The notes beneath the pieces are model-generated. The model was not told the DNA's origin and did not search any database. It saw only the letters and a list, made by a program, of their open reading frames with translations. Both the position numbers and the translations under genes were made by a program. From assembly GCF_034064985.1 (NCBI RefSeq), contig NZ_CP139249.1, positions 1,922,001-1,986,000 of the forward strand: a DNA stretch of 64,000 nt, in the 5' to 3' direction. Origin of the DNA: Acinetobacter pittii (GTDB lineage: Bacteria; Pseudomonadota; Gammaproteobacteria; Pseudomonadales; Moraxellaceae). Positions 45,321 through 54,477 of this stretch are shown here, one piece after another; position 1 is the stretch's first letter; each line of letters opens with the position of its first letter.

Positions 45321-46670
45321 ATGCAACAAAAACAATTAAATACCCCTGATGACTCAGTGGAACAAGTCACCTTCTGGCAAGCCTTTTTATTTTGGCTCAA
45401 GCTTGGTTTTATTAGCTTTGGGGGGCCAGCTGGACAAATCGCTGTGATGCATCAGGAACTCGTTGAACAAAAGCGCTGGATATCAGAAAAAAGATTTTTA
45501 CATGCACTGAACTACTGCATGTTGTTACCCGGACCTGAAGCGCAGCAGTTAGCAACCTACATTGGGTGGCTTATGCATAGAACTGCTGGAGGATTGGTTG
45601 CAGGTATTCTATTTGTATTGCCCTCATTATTTATTTTAATTGGACTGTCTTGGGTTTATATAAAATTTGGAGATGTTCCTGTTATTGCGGGTATTTTCTA
45701 CGGAATCAAGCCTGCCGTTACCGCAATTGTTTTCCATGCAACTTACCGTATAGGTAGTCGTTCGCTTAAAAATAAGTTTTTATGGGTCGTCGCGATTGCA
45801 GCGTTTTTTGCCATTTTTGTCTTAAAGCTTCCTTTCCCGCTTATCGTTTTATCAGCGGGCATTGCAGGCTATTTAACAAGTAAAAAATACCCAGAACTAT
45901 TTTCCTCCGCGGGTGGGCATAAAGCTAGTCAAAAAGATTATGGTCCGGCATATATTGATGATGATACTCCGACACCAGAGCACGCTAAATTCCATTGGTT
46001 GCGGTTAGCTAAACTTATTTTTGTGGCAATCGTGTTATGGTTATTGCCAATTTTAGCGTTGGGCGTATATTTTGGATGGCATCATTCTTATACTCAAATG
46101 GCGTGGTTTTTTACTAAAGCTGCGCTGCTTACGTTTGGGGGCGCTTACGCGGTTTTACCTTATGTCTATCAAGGGGCTGTCAATCATTTTGGATGGCTTT
46201 CACCTACACAAATGATTGATGGATTGGCACTTGGTGAAACTACACCCGGTCCACTAATTATGGTCGTTGCCTTTGTTGGTTTTTTAGGAGGCGTTAATCA
46301 TTCACTACTTGGCTCTGAGCATTTATTTTTTGCTGGAGCACTCGGTGCAGTCATTGTGACTTGGTTTACCTTTCTATTTTCATTTATCTTTATTTTTGCG
46401 GGTGCACCGATTATTGAATCTACACATAATGAAATTAAATTTACTGCGCCACTTACTGCAATTACCGCGGCTGTGGTCGGTGTAATTTTAAATCTCGCAC
46501 TATTTTTTAGTTATCATGTGTTATGGCCACAAGGTTTTTCAGGGCATTTTGATATGGTTGCAGCCCTCATTACTGTGGCTGCATTCATTGCTTTATTCCG
46601 CTTTAACGTGAACGTGCTATATGTGATTTTTGCATCAGCGCTGGTTGGACTCGCTGTCACTTTCTTTTAG
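45321..46670 (+). CDS. chrA: Chromate transporter family protein (long-chain CHR)
   Basis: A 449-residue membrane protein with two CHR domains. Both halves contain the family patterns: LGFISFGGPAGQIAVMHQELVEQKRWISEKRFLHALNYCMLLPGPEAQQLATYIGW at about 28-88 and ALLTFGGAYAVLPYVYQGAV with GLALGETTPGPLIMVVAFVGFLGG at about 265-325. ChrA exports chromate and related oxyanions in exchange or with the proton gradient. AGGGG lies five bases before the ATG. It diverges from the GntR gene with 241 bases between them, so common regulation is possible. No chrB-type regulator is present. Confidence 0.85.
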   Translation: MQQKQLNTPDDSVEQVTFWQAFLFWLKLGFISFGGPAGQIAVMHQELVEQKRWISEKRFLHALNYCMLLPGPEAQQLATYIGWLMHRTAGGLVAGILFVLPSLFILIGLSWVYIKFGDVPVIAGIFYGIKPAVTAIVFHATYRIGSRSLKNKFLWVVAIAAFFAIFVLKLPFPLIVLSAGIAGYLTSKKYPELFSSAGGHKASQKDYGPAYIDDDTPTPEHAKFHWLRLAKLIFVAIVLWLLPILALGVYFGWHHSYTQMAWFFTKAALLTFGGAYAVLPYVYQGAVNHFGWLSPTQMIDGLALGETTPGPLIMVVAFVGFLGGVNHSLLGSEHLFFAGALGAVIVTWFTFLFSFIFIFAGAPIIESTHNEIKFTAPLTAITAAVVGVILNLALFFSYHVLWPQGFSGHFDMVAALITVAAFIALFRFNVNVLYVIFASALVGLAVTFF

Positions 46671-46709
46671 TTATTTATTGATTTAACTTTTTTAATTACT
46701 CATAAACAC

Positions 46710-46737
46710 AGCCGAACAGTTTCTTTACTGTTCGGCT
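46710..46737. terminator. Bidirectional terminator
   Basis: AGCCGAACAG / CTGTTCGGCT perfect 10-bp stem between the convergent chrA and azoR genes. Confidence 0.85.
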
Positions 46738-46747
46738 GCTTATATTT

Positions 46748-47356
46748 TTAACCCGCTAACTGGGCAATTTGCGCTGCTGCATTATCTAAGGCTGCTTGAC
46801 GTGCTTCTGGGCCGTAAGCAATCCCTTCCGCGCGCACAAAAGTAATATCAGTCACCCCAATAAAATTGAAAAACGCTTTGATATAAGTTTCTTGATAGTC
46901 TAAAGCTTCGGCTGGTGAACCTTCTGAATACACACCACCACGCGAAGAAGCAATAATGACACGTTTCCCCTCTACTAAACCTTGAGGACCGTTTTCCGTA
47001 TAACGGAATGTTTTTCCAGCAACAGAGAGTCGGTCAAGCCACGCTTTTAACTGTGATGGGAAGCTAAAGTTGTACATTGGTGCGCCTATTACAACGATAT
47101 CTGACGATAAGAACTCATCCAAATATTGGGTGTTTCGTGCAACACGTTGTTGTGCTGTTTCATTATTAGGTTCAACACCTTGCCATGCCAAAAATTCAGC
47201 ATCAGACAAATGAGGAATTGGTTCTAAAGCAAAATCGTGGTGAATAATTTCTGCATCTGGATAAGCTGTGTTGAGCTGACGAATAACAGATGAGGTGAGT
47301 TGGCGGCTAACAGACTGTTCACCTAAAATACTTGTGTCAATTTGAAGTAGTTTCAT
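46748..47356 (-). CDS. azoR: FMN-dependent NADH:quinone/azo reductase
   Basis: A 202-residue flavodoxin-fold enzyme that reduces quinones and azo dyes. Typical AzoR parts: KLLQIDTSILGEQSVSRQLT at the start, the FMN-loop IVVIGAPMYNFSFPSQLKAWLDR near residues 88-110, and VIIASSRGGVYSEG near 136-149. Divergent from the HxlR regulator, which is the common arrangement in oxidant/quinone responses. Confidence 0.9.
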   Translation of the reverse strand: MKLLQIDTSILGEQSVSRQLTSSVIRQLNTAYPDAEIIHHDFALEPIPHLSDAEFLAWQGVEPNNETAQQRVARNTQYLDEFLSSDIVVIGAPMYNFSFPSQLKAWLDRLSVAGKTFRYTENGPQGLVEGKRVIIASSRGGVYSEGSPAEALDYQETYIKAFFNFIGVTDITFVRAEGIAYGPEARQAALDNAAAQIAQLAG

Positions 47357-47451
47357 CGTTTATACCTACAGTATAAAATTGTTACTTGAACTAATTATGT
47401 TACTACTATTATTCTTATGCACAAGAAGGCACATTTAGGGAACCAAGTAAT

Positions 47452-47847
47452 ATGGCTGTAACCATACCTCATGATATCCAGAGCTCAGATTGTCAAAGAG
47501 TCAGTCAAGTGTTAGCTAGAGTTGGTGAAAAATGGAGCATTCTTATTGTAATGACACTTGCATCACATCCTCATCGATTTTCTGAAATAAAGAGAAATAT
47601 CAATGGAATATCACAGCGTATGCTCACCTTATGTTTACGCGGTTTAGAACGAGATGGATTGGTTAAACGTACGGTCTATCCTGTAGTGCCACCGCATGTT
47701 GAATATGAACTAACTCCGCTGGGCCATTCACTTACAGAACCTGTAATTGCTTTAGGCCAATGGGCTCAGCAGCATATTGCAGATATTGATGCGGCAAGAG
47801 CTGCATTTGACGCAGCTCAGGAGAAACCAATTACATTAGATACTTAA
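47452..47847 (+). CDS. HxlR-family transcriptional regulator
   Basis: A 131-residue winged-helix regulator with the HxlR core: CQRVSQVLARVGEKWSILIVMTLASHPHRFSEIKRNINGISQRMLTLCLRGLERDGLVKR and PHVEYELTPLGHSL. An N-terminal Cys (residue 14) is in the usual place of the redox-sensing Cys of quinone/aldehyde-responding HxlR proteins. It is divergent from azoR and probably represses it. Its 3' end overlaps the convergent AraC gene by four bases. Confidence 0.88.
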   Translation: MAVTIPHDIQSSDCQRVSQVLARVGEKWSILIVMTLASHPHRFSEIKRNINGISQRMLTLCLRGLERDGLVKRTVYPVVPPHVEYELTPLGHSLTEPVIALGQWAQQHIADIDAARAAFDAAQEKPITLDT

Positions 47848-48698
47848 CGTAACTGCGAAGGACTCATGCCATAAAATTGTTTAAAGCGATGACTTAAATG
47901 GCTTGCTGAACTAAACCCACATACTAGGGCAATATCTTGCAAAGAAAGCTGAGATGACTGAATTAGTCCTTTGGCCTTAGTTAAGCGTCTTTGCATGACA
48001 TATTGGTGAGGCGCCATATTCATGGACTGTTTAAACATATGAGCAAAATGGTATTCGCTTAAATTCACAACATTCGCCAAATCAGACAAAGTGAGTGCCT
48101 GATCTAGATGATCTTCAATCCAGTCCTGAATATATTTGAGTTTATGAGGAGCGAGCCCACCTTTAATGATAGGTTGCTGCCACTTAACATTGCTATATCT
48201 TCGAATTAAATGGTTCAGCAATAAACTGGCAGTGGTACTCATTTGTAAATGGTTTGCTGAATCTTTCCAATCACAATCTAGCAAGAAGAACTGATATAAC
48301 GCCCGAATCCGTTCATCGTCATTAAAGACAACTTCGTTTAGTTCAATTTGATTCGGCTCTTTGTCCCATATTTTTTCAGCAACATCACGCAAATGTTGAT
48401 CGGTGTAATACAAGTGGACAAATTTAAGCCCACCACGTATGTCCCAAGTCGATTCCTGATGTTCAGGCAATAAGCAAAAACGACCTGGCCCACCGCCATT
48501 TTTCCAGCCCGCAGGTGTTTTTTGATAGCTTTCATAACCATCTTGAATATAAAGACTTAAAGTGTGGTGATCGCTACAGACACTTACACGATCTTGCTGA
48601 TTAGACCAAAATGCAAGTTGCATATTCTCATCAAGCACCACAGTTTTGTGAAGCTTGGCTTTAGATTGCTGTAGCTGTTCTAAAGTTTGATAGGCCAT
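47844..48698 (-). CDS. AraC-family regulator next to an EamA exporter
   Basis: A 284-residue protein with an N-terminal cupin-like sensing part and C-terminal AraC DNA-binding domain (LTLSDLANVVNLSEYHFAHMFKQSMNMAPHQYVMQRR then LQDIALVCGFSSASHLSHRFKQFYGMSPSQLR). It diverges from the EamA transporter gene at 48865 and is likely its regulator. Effector unknown. Confidence 0.85.
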   Translation of the reverse strand: MAYQTLEQLQQSKAKLHKTVVLDENMQLAFWSNQQDRVSVCSDHHTLSLYIQDGYESYQKTPAGWKNGGGPGRFCLLPEHQESTWDIRGGLKFVHLYYTDQHLRDVAEKIWDKEPNQIELNEVVFNDDERIRALYQFFLLDCDWKDSANHLQMSTTASLLLNHLIRRYSNVKWQQPIIKGGLAPHKLKYIQDWIEDHLDQALTLSDLANVVNLSEYHFAHMFKQSMNMAPHQYVMQRRLTKAKGLIQSSQLSLQDIALVCGFSSASHLSHRFKQFYGMSPSQLR

Positions 48699-48864
48699 GC
48701 AAAATTAAAACGAATATCATTGAGCTTAAGTTAACCATATTCAGCAAAATTCAGCTAGTTTATATCTATAAAAAGCGCAAGATCTTGCATGTATAACACA
48801 AGAATATATACGTGAAAAATGAAGCATTCCTAGATACTTAAGCTTGGTAATCGAGGATGAAGTT

Positions 48865-49782
48865 ATGAATATTTTACTCTATGTTGCGGTGGTGTTGATT
48901 TGGGGAACAACATGGATTGGAATTGCCGTTCAGAGCCATTATGCAACAACTGTTGTCGCGATTTTATGGCGTTTTGCCATTTCAGCCTTATTACTTTGGG
49001 TTGTTTTACTATTTTCAGGAAAATTACAGCGAATTGCTTTAAAAGATCATTTGTTCTGTATGCTGCAAGGCCTTTGCGTATTTGGTCTAAACTTTATTTG
49101 TTTTTATACCGCTGTTAAATATGTAAATAGCGGTTTAGAGTCTGTCATTTTTTCGATGGCGGTTTTCTTTAATGCCATTAATGCGCTTATCTTTTTTAAG
49201 CAGAAACCTTCCCCAAACTTTGCACCAGCTGCACTTTTGGGCCTAAGTGGTATTGTTTTACTGTTTTGGCATGACCTGATTAATAGCCAGTTTAATGCGC
49301 AGTTATTAATGGGTATTGGTCTGTGTGCAATAGGAACTTACGGTTTTTCTTTAGGGAACATGATTAGTGTTAGACACCAAAAACGTGGTCTAAATATCTT
49401 TTCAACAAACTGTTATGCCATGACGTATGGCGCATTGGTGATCTTAATTCTGGCTTTATTTACAGGACAAGATTTAATGCCGCCGATGAATTTCCCATTT
49501 TTAAGCTCGGTACTATACTTGGCTGTATTTGGTACGGTTATTGGGTTTTCAGCTTACTTTTCTCTGGTCGGACGAATTGGCGCAGCTAAAGCAGCCTATA
49601 GCACGTTGCTCTTTCCTTTAGTTGCTTTAACAGTTTCTACTTTCTTTGAAGGATATGTATGGACTTTAAATGCTGTATTTGGAATTTTACTCATCTTACT
49701 TGGTAACTACTTAATGTTTAGTAAGTTTGAAATTGGAAAGAAGTTATTTAGCAGTCAAAAAAATTGTGAGAAGCAGGCATAA
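48865..49782 (+). CDS. EamA-family (DMT) transporter
   Basis: A 305-residue protein with ten predicted helices in two EamA repeats (VLIWGTTWIGIAVQSHYATTVVAILWRF at the start; FGTVIGFSAYFSLVGRIGAAKAAYSTLLFPLVAL in the second). GAGG lies eight bases before the ATG at 48865; the frame reaches a TTG at 48844 without a ribosome site. EamA proteins usually export metabolites such as amino acids. Probably regulated by the divergent AraC protein. Confidence 0.85.
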   Translation: MNILLYVAVVLIWGTTWIGIAVQSHYATTVVAILWRFAISALLLWVVLLFSGKLQRIALKDHLFCMLQGLCVFGLNFICFYTAVKYVNSGLESVIFSMAVFFNAINALIFFKQKPSPNFAPAALLGLSGIVLLFWHDLINSQFNAQLLMGIGLCAIGTYGFSLGNMISVRHQKRGLNIFSTNCYAMTYGALVILILALFTGQDLMPPMNFPFLSSVLYLAVFGTVIGFSAYFSLVGRIGAAKAAYSTLLFPLVALTVSTFFEGYVWTLNAVFGILLILLGNYLMFSKFEIGKKLFSSQKNCEKQA

Positions 49783-49798
49783 AAGCCTGCTTTTTTAT
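49771..49798. terminator. Terminator overlapping the EamA gene end
   Basis: AGCAGGC / GCCTGCT stem with ATAAAA loop then TTTTTT; the left arm includes the last codons of the EamA gene. Confidence 0.88.
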
Positions 49799-49813
49799 AA
49801 ATTATAATTAATT

Positions 49814-50818
49814 TTAGCAGCCCGTTTTTAGCATCAACTCAAAATCTTTTAAAGCCGCGGCTGCTGTGGCTAATGGCGCAGATGCCCCTCCACTGACAAC
49901 AAATTCCCCCATTTCTTGCGTTAACACCCGAATGCATTTATTGGAACCTTGCAGATGAGCAAACGCATGATTTGCTGGAACTAATCTTAATTCAACACCT
50001 GTTTGAATTTGCTGATTCTTAATATGAATAAAACCAACCAGACGAGGAATTACATTTTCTTTTTTCCAACCACGAATATGTTCAGCCGTAACGTGACTAA
50101 TTCCTTGTCTTGGAATATCTTGAATTTTTACATCAGCCCCCAAAACATTATTGGCTAGTATCGTAATTTTGGCAGCAGTATCCCATCCATCTACATCAAA
50201 AGAGCTGTCAGGTTCTGCAATCCCTTTCGTTTGAGCTTTTTCAAGAGATTCTGCAAATGCGCATTCGTGTTGCAACATATCATTCAAAATAAAATTCGTG
50301 GTTCCGGTAAAGACACCTTCTATTTCTAAAATTTGGCAGCCAGCTAAGTTATATTCAAACAAATCAACCGTCGGTAAAGCTGCAGCAGTGGCACCGCTAA
50401 AAAATAGTTTTTTATTGTGCTGATGTGCCAAGTTAATTAGTTTTTTACCTTCTACGACTAAAGCACCTTTAGATACCGCAATCGCATTCATGCTATGTGT
50501 TAAAGCATAATTTAAATAAAATAGGCCTTTTCCACCTGTCACATAATCACTTGGTCCAGTTTCAATAATGACATCTGCTTGAACCTGTTCTAAAAACTTT
50601 TGCTCTGTTAGGCCTGCTTGATATTGTGTTTTATCTAGCCACTTTGAAGCTTGTAAACCTTCTTGATCAATTAAGCCTGATGATGAGTTACAGACACCCA
50701 CTAAACGGGTATCAATTTGATATTTTTGTTTATAGTAGGTCGATCGATTTAAAAGAAGCTCTGCAATTTGTTGCCCAATCCGTCCAAAACCACAAATTGC
50801 TACATTAATTCGCTTCAT
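49814..50818 (-). CDS. Homoserine dehydrogenase, ACT-less
   Basis: A 334-residue enzyme catalysing NAD(P)-linked interconversion of aspartate semialdehyde and homoserine. Visible: ICGFGRIGQQIAELL near residue 10 (NAD-binding), AVSKGALVVEG near 117, GVFTGTTNFILNDML near 172, and DVDGWDTAAKITILAN near 210. The usual C-terminal ACT domain of the 430-residue biosynthetic enzyme (Hom) is absent, so it should not be feedback-inhibited by threonine. It is monocistronic, not next to thrB/thrC; it may be a second, catabolic or salvage paralogue. The symbol is left open. Confidence 0.8.
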   Translation of the reverse strand: MKRINVAICGFGRIGQQIAELLLNRSTYYKQKYQIDTRLVGVCNSSSGLIDQEGLQASKWLDKTQYQAGLTEQKFLEQVQADVIIETGPSDYVTGGKGLFYLNYALTHSMNAIAVSKGALVVEGKKLINLAHQHNKKLFFSGATAAALPTVDLFEYNLAGCQILEIEGVFTGTTNFILNDMLQHECAFAESLEKAQTKGIAEPDSSFDVDGWDTAAKITILANNVLGADVKIQDIPRQGISHVTAEHIRGWKKENVIPRLVGFIHIKNQQIQTGVELRLVPANHAFAHLQGSNKCIRVLTQEMGEFVVSGGASAPLATAAAALKDFELMLKTGC

Positions 50819-50927
50819 TTCACTTTCTCAAAAATTTAAATGGTTTAAATCAATTTTCCAAAGATAATTTTAATATCTCATCTTGGAAAAATTGCTATTT
50901 ATAGAGAAGGTTAAAATACTATATCGC

Positions 50928-51719
50928 TCATATATTTGTTAGATTAACAATCTTAATAACCATATAAATTGCGACAGCAAAAACCATTAAAGCAAAGACC
51001 TTTTGTACAATTACAGACGGAATAAACCGAATAGCTCGGCGCCCTAATAACATACCGAATGCACATGCGAGCGCGAACGCACTAGTAATGGCGACTGGAT
51101 AGTGAAAGCCCTCTGCAATATGCATCACAATACTCATGCCACTAATCAGGAAAATAATCATAAGTGAAGTTGCAACAATGCTATGCATATCCAAATTTGT
51201 GACTTTTCTAAGCGCTGGGACAATTACAAAGCCGCCACCCACACCAAGCATCCCAGTTAAAAGCCCCGCAATAATTCCAATGCCCGCAAGTACACCACCA
51301 GTTTTAAAATTCCAGATAAAGCGTCCCGTACTTGGGTTGACCTGACACGGCGGGTTATGAAAATCCGAAACACGGTTACTGATAAGTCGATAGCCTACAG
51401 TAAACATGACCAAGCTAAACATTAACATGAGCCAAATAGGTGAAATCGTGTTAGCTATTAAAATGCCGATATGTGCCATAGGAGCACCAATTAAGGCAAT
51501 CCAGATTGCAGCACGATAACGAACAATCTTTTTAAATAAGCCTTCAATGGTTCCTATGAGAGTAGATAGCGCAACTGCCAATAACCCAATTGGCGCAGCT
51601 TGCGCCACGCTCCAGCCTTGACTAGTCATAAGCGCGGGTACAGCAAGAATGCCACCACCCGCACCAGTAAGACCAAGTAAAAAGCCAATCACAATGCCTT
51701 CAACGACAAGTAATAACAT
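50928..51719 (-). CDS. TauE/SafE-family sulfite exporter-like permease
   Basis: A 263-residue protein with eight predicted helices. The TauE/SafE repeats are clear: GFLLGLTGAGGGILAVPAL near residue 12 and GLLTGMLGVGGGFVIVPAL near 155. Family members move sulfite, sulfoacetate or sulfur-containing anions. It is the last gene of the sulfide-oxidation operon and could export sulfite or thiosulfate made by the upstream enzymes. A 250-base gap with a tandem repeat separates it from the SQR gene. Confidence 0.85.
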   Translation of the reverse strand: MLLLVVEGIVIGFLLGLTGAGGGILAVPALMTSQGWSVAQAAPIGLLAVALSTLIGTIEGLFKKIVRYRAAIWIALIGAPMAHIGILIANTISPIWLMLMFSLVMFTVGYRLISNRVSDFHNPPCQVNPSTGRFIWNFKTGGVLAGIGIIAGLLTGMLGVGGGFVIVPALRKVTNLDMHSIVATSLMIIFLISGMSIVMHIAEGFHYPVAITSAFALACAFGMLLGRRAIRFIPSVIVQKVFALMVFAVAIYMVIKIVNLTNI

Positions 51720-51788
51720 ATTAAAAGCCTAAAATTGCATATAAATCGTTTGCAGTAGACTGCTGGTTAATGAGTGAGTAGATCTCAT

Positions 51789-51977
51789 CTTCTTGCGAAG
51801 CTTTAGTCGCCTCTCAGGACAAAGGTTGCTTTATTTATCCTCTTAACTCGAACATAGTTCTCGTCTTCTTGCGAAGCTTTAGTCGCTTCTCAGGATAAAG
51901 CGTTGCTTTACTTATCCTCTTCCACTCGAGCATAGCTCTCGCCTTGCGCTCGTACAAAGCGTTGCTTTGCTTAACCT
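51789..51977. repeat. Imperfect tandem repeat, about 76 bp unit, 2.4 copies
   Basis: Unit 1 starts CTTCTTGCGAAGCTTTAGTC at 51789 and unit 2 with the same 20 bases at 51865; both continue TCTCAGGAYAAAG...GTTGCTTTA.TTATCC and end in ACTCGA.CATAG.TCTCG. A third, shortened copy (TTGCGCTCGTACAAAGCGTTGCTTTGCTTAACC) runs from about 51943 into the 3' end of the SQR fusion gene, so its last codons and stop belong to the repeat. Confidence 0.85.
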
Positions 51978-53626
51978 CGCTCAGGTTTGACCATCCACTC
52001 GCGGCCCTTGAGCATGCCTTGCCAGTAAATCGGCGGTAAAATTTGCTCTTTAAGTAGCCATGCCAAACGAGATGGTTTTTGTCCATCAATCACCCATTTT
52101 GGAAAACTTGGAAGTAATTTGCCGCCGTAGCCAAACTCAGCCAGAACGATTTTTCCACGCTCTACTGTGAGTGGACATGAGCCATAGCCGTTGTATTCAC
52201 AGAAGTTTTGCTCACCTTTGAGCTGGGCTATAACATTAACCGCAACGATCGGAGCTTGTGCCCGTGCCGCAGCAGCAGTTTTGGCATTAGGTGCATTCAT
52301 CACATCGCCTAAAGCAAAAATATTGGCATGTTGTATGTGTTGTAGGGTTTGTGGATTAACACTCACCCAGCCTGCTTCATCAGTAAGAGTACTTGCACGA
52401 ATAAAATCAGGTGCTTGTTGCGGTGGAACAACATGCAACATATCGAAATCTGTTTCGACCATTGCTGCATTTTCATCATTCACTACTTTGAACCATGCTT
52501 TCTTTGCAGGCCCGTCTACTTTGACAAGTTGATGGTTAAAATGAAGTTCAGTGCCATATTTTTCAACGTATTGCATTAGTGCAGGTACATATTCCTTCAC
52601 ACCAAATAAAACAGCACCAGTGTTATAAAAATGGATAGAGATATCTTTAAGTTTGCCTTGCTTTAACCAGTAGTCGGCTGAAAGGTACATCGCTTTTTGA
52701 GGAGCACCCGCACATTTAATCGGCATAGGCGGCTGGGTAAAGATTGCTTTTCCACCGTTTAGCTGTTGCACCAGTTCCCATGTATACGGCGCCAAGTCAT
52801 AACGATAGTTAGACGTCACCCCATTTTTCCCTAAGGTTTCGACTAAACCTTCAATGCCATGCCAATTTAGTTTTAAACCAGGACAGACGACTAAGGCTTT
52901 ATATTGAATCGGTTGGCATCCTTCCAAAATAATCTGATTATGCTGAGGGTCGAATCCAGCAACAGCAACTTTCATCCATTTCACTTTTGAAGGAATCACA
53001 CTTGCCATTGAGCGTGCGGTTACTTGGGGTTTAAAGATACCACCACCGACCATAGTCCAGCCCGGTTGATAATAATGGGTGTCTGCCGGATCAATAATGA
53101 CAATATCTAAATGAGGTTCACGACATAAAAGACTAGACGCTACAGAAATTCCTGCTGCTCCAGCGCCCACAATCACAACGCTATAACAAGGAATTGTCGC
53201 TGGTTCATGATCACGTTTTAAAATACGAGACACCAAACCTTTCAAATTAAACCCAAGCTTATTACCCGCTTCTACTAACAGCGCTGCATCTTTTGGAGCA
53301 ACTTCAGCCAAAGCCCACAAACTGATTGCACGCATACCAGAGCGACAATATGCTAAAACGGGCTTCTGAGCATTCTGATAAAGCTGCTTAAAGTCGGTAA
53401 CTTGTTGATCGGTAATTTTGCCACTGATAACGGGCTGGTAGATTACGTTTAGGCCATGTCGCTGAGCTGCTTCTTCAATTTCAATCACATTGGGTTGATC
53501 TGCACCTTCTCCATCTGGACGGTTACATATCAGAGTTTTTATTCCTTGGTCTGCAATTTTCGCGATATCGTCGGCAGTAATCTGGCCAGCAACATAAAAA
53601 TCTTGATTAACTCGTTTAAGTTCCAT
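51971..53626 (-). CDS. Sulfurtransferase/sulfide:quinone oxidoreductase fusion
   Basis: A 551-residue two-domain protein. Residues 1-110 are a TIGR01244/DUF442 (beta-lactamase-hydrolase-like) sulfurtransferase or phosphatase domain with active loop AYCRSGMR and Cys94. Residues about 148-545 are a flavin disulfide reductase of the SQR type: VGAGAAG at 153-159, VVCPGLKLNW and PIKCAGAPQKAMY carrying the two redox cysteines, and FALGDVMNAPNAKTAAAARAQ for FAD. It oxidises sulfide to persulfide and passes electrons to quinone. It follows the persulfide dioxygenase gene by nine bases. The 3' end runs into a tandem repeat. Confidence 0.88.
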   Translation of the reverse strand: MELKRVNQDFYVAGQITADDIAKIADQGIKTLICNRPDGEGADQPNVIEIEEAAQRHGLNVIYQPVISGKITDQQVTDFKQLYQNAQKPVLAYCRSGMRAISLWALAEVAPKDAALLVEAGNKLGFNLKGLVSRILKRDHEPATIPCYSVVIVGAGAAGISVASSLLCREPHLDIVIIDPADTHYYQPGWTMVGGGIFKPQVTARSMASVIPSKVKWMKVAVAGFDPQHNQIILEGCQPIQYKALVVCPGLKLNWHGIEGLVETLGKNGVTSNYRYDLAPYTWELVQQLNGGKAIFTQPPMPIKCAGAPQKAMYLSADYWLKQGKLKDISIHFYNTGAVLFGVKEYVPALMQYVEKYGTELHFNHQLVKVDGPAKKAWFKVVNDENAAMVETDFDMLHVVPPQQAPDFIRASTLTDEAGWVSVNPQTLQHIQHANIFALGDVMNAPNAKTAAAARAQAPIVAVNVIAQLKGEQNFCEYNGYGSCPLTVERGKIVLAEFGYGGKLLPSFPKWVIDGQKPSRLAWLLKEQILPPIYWQGMLKGREWMVKPERG

Positions 53627-53635
53627 ATTGCCACC

Positions 53636-54331
53636 TTATAATTGTGAAATTGAGCCGCAAGCCTGATTAGCAGGAAGTGCTTTATCGATTTGTTTTGGAT
53701 ATGGCAGATTTAAGTTATTCATTAATTCAATAAAATCTTCACGCGAGCGATTCTGACCTAGACGTGAATTATTTAAGCGTTCATAACCAATTGTTGAAGA
53801 CAGACGACCTTTATAATCGTGTCCCGGATACACAATAGTCTCGTCAGGCAGGCTAAAAAGTTGTTTATGAATACTGTCATAAAGTGTACCTGCATTACCT
53901 TGCTGGAAGTCAGTTCGACCGCAGCCGTCAATTAATAATGCATCACCAGTGAAAACCATATTTCCTACCAAATAACTCGTACAAGCATTGGTATGACCTG
54001 GTGTGTAACGCGCTTCAATACTGAGGTTGCCAACTTTAAGCATGCAACCATCAGTAATTAAAATATCTCCGCAACTTACTTCTGAGTTTCGGTGTAAAAC
54101 CGATTTGCAATGAAAACGTTCACGAAGTAAATTTGCAGCGGTAATATGGTCTGCATGAACATGAGTATCTAAGGTATAGATGAGTGTAAATTGATGCTGC
54201 TCTAATTCTTTTGCATAAATCTCTATATCTGATGCGACTGGATCAATTAAAATAGCCTCTCGTGTTTCTTCACATCCAAGCATATATGTATAAGTCGAAC
54301 TTTCTTTTTCAAAAAACTGCTTAAAGAACAT
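53636..54331 (-). CDS. Persulfide dioxygenase (ETHE1-like)
   Basis: A 231-residue metallo-beta-lactamase-fold enzyme that oxidises glutathione persulfide to sulfite. Metal ligands are seen in THVHADHITAA near residue 56, YTPGHTNACTSYLVG near 110-124, GDALLIDGCGRTDFQ near 130-144, and PGHDYKGR near 173-180, all matching ETHE1/PDO. First gene of the operon, directly downstream of a close match to a sigma-54 promoter; followed by the SQR fusion. A generic glyoxalase II is unlikely because of the GCGRTDFQ motif. Confidence 0.9.
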   Translation of the reverse strand: MFFKQFFEKESSTYTYMLGCEETREAILIDPVASDIEIYAKELEQHQFTLIYTLDTHVHADHITAANLLRERFHCKSVLHRNSEVSCGDILITDGCMLKVGNLSIEARYTPGHTNACTSYLVGNMVFTGDALLIDGCGRTDFQQGNAGTLYDSIHKQLFSLPDETIVYPGHDYKGRLSSTIGYERLNNSRLGQNRSREDFIELMNNLNLPYPKQIDKALPANQACGSISQL

Positions 54332-54368
54332 GATTTATACCCTAATAATTTATTTCTTTCCTATATTT

Positions 54369-54384
54369 TGCAAATAAGATGCCA
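54369..54384 (-). promoter_or_regulatory. Sigma-54 (-24/-12) promoter of the sulfide-oxidation operon
   Basis: On the minus strand TGGCATCTTATTTGCA, matching the TGGCACG-N4-TTGCW consensus in 14 or more key positions and with exact spacing between the GG and GC elements. It lies 38 bases before the persulfide dioxygenase start. Confidence 0.85.
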
Positions 54385-54477
54385 ATTATTTAAAATTAAA
54401 TAATAAATATAAAAATCAAAAATTTAAAACAATAAGTAAACCTAAACTTAGAAAATGAACTCAGCTTGATGTTCCTA

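Noticed and set aside
51835..52089. 84-residue minus-strand ORF across the tandem repeat
   Set aside because: It overlaps the 3' end of the SQR fusion gene in another frame and is made largely of repeat sequence with no ribosome site.
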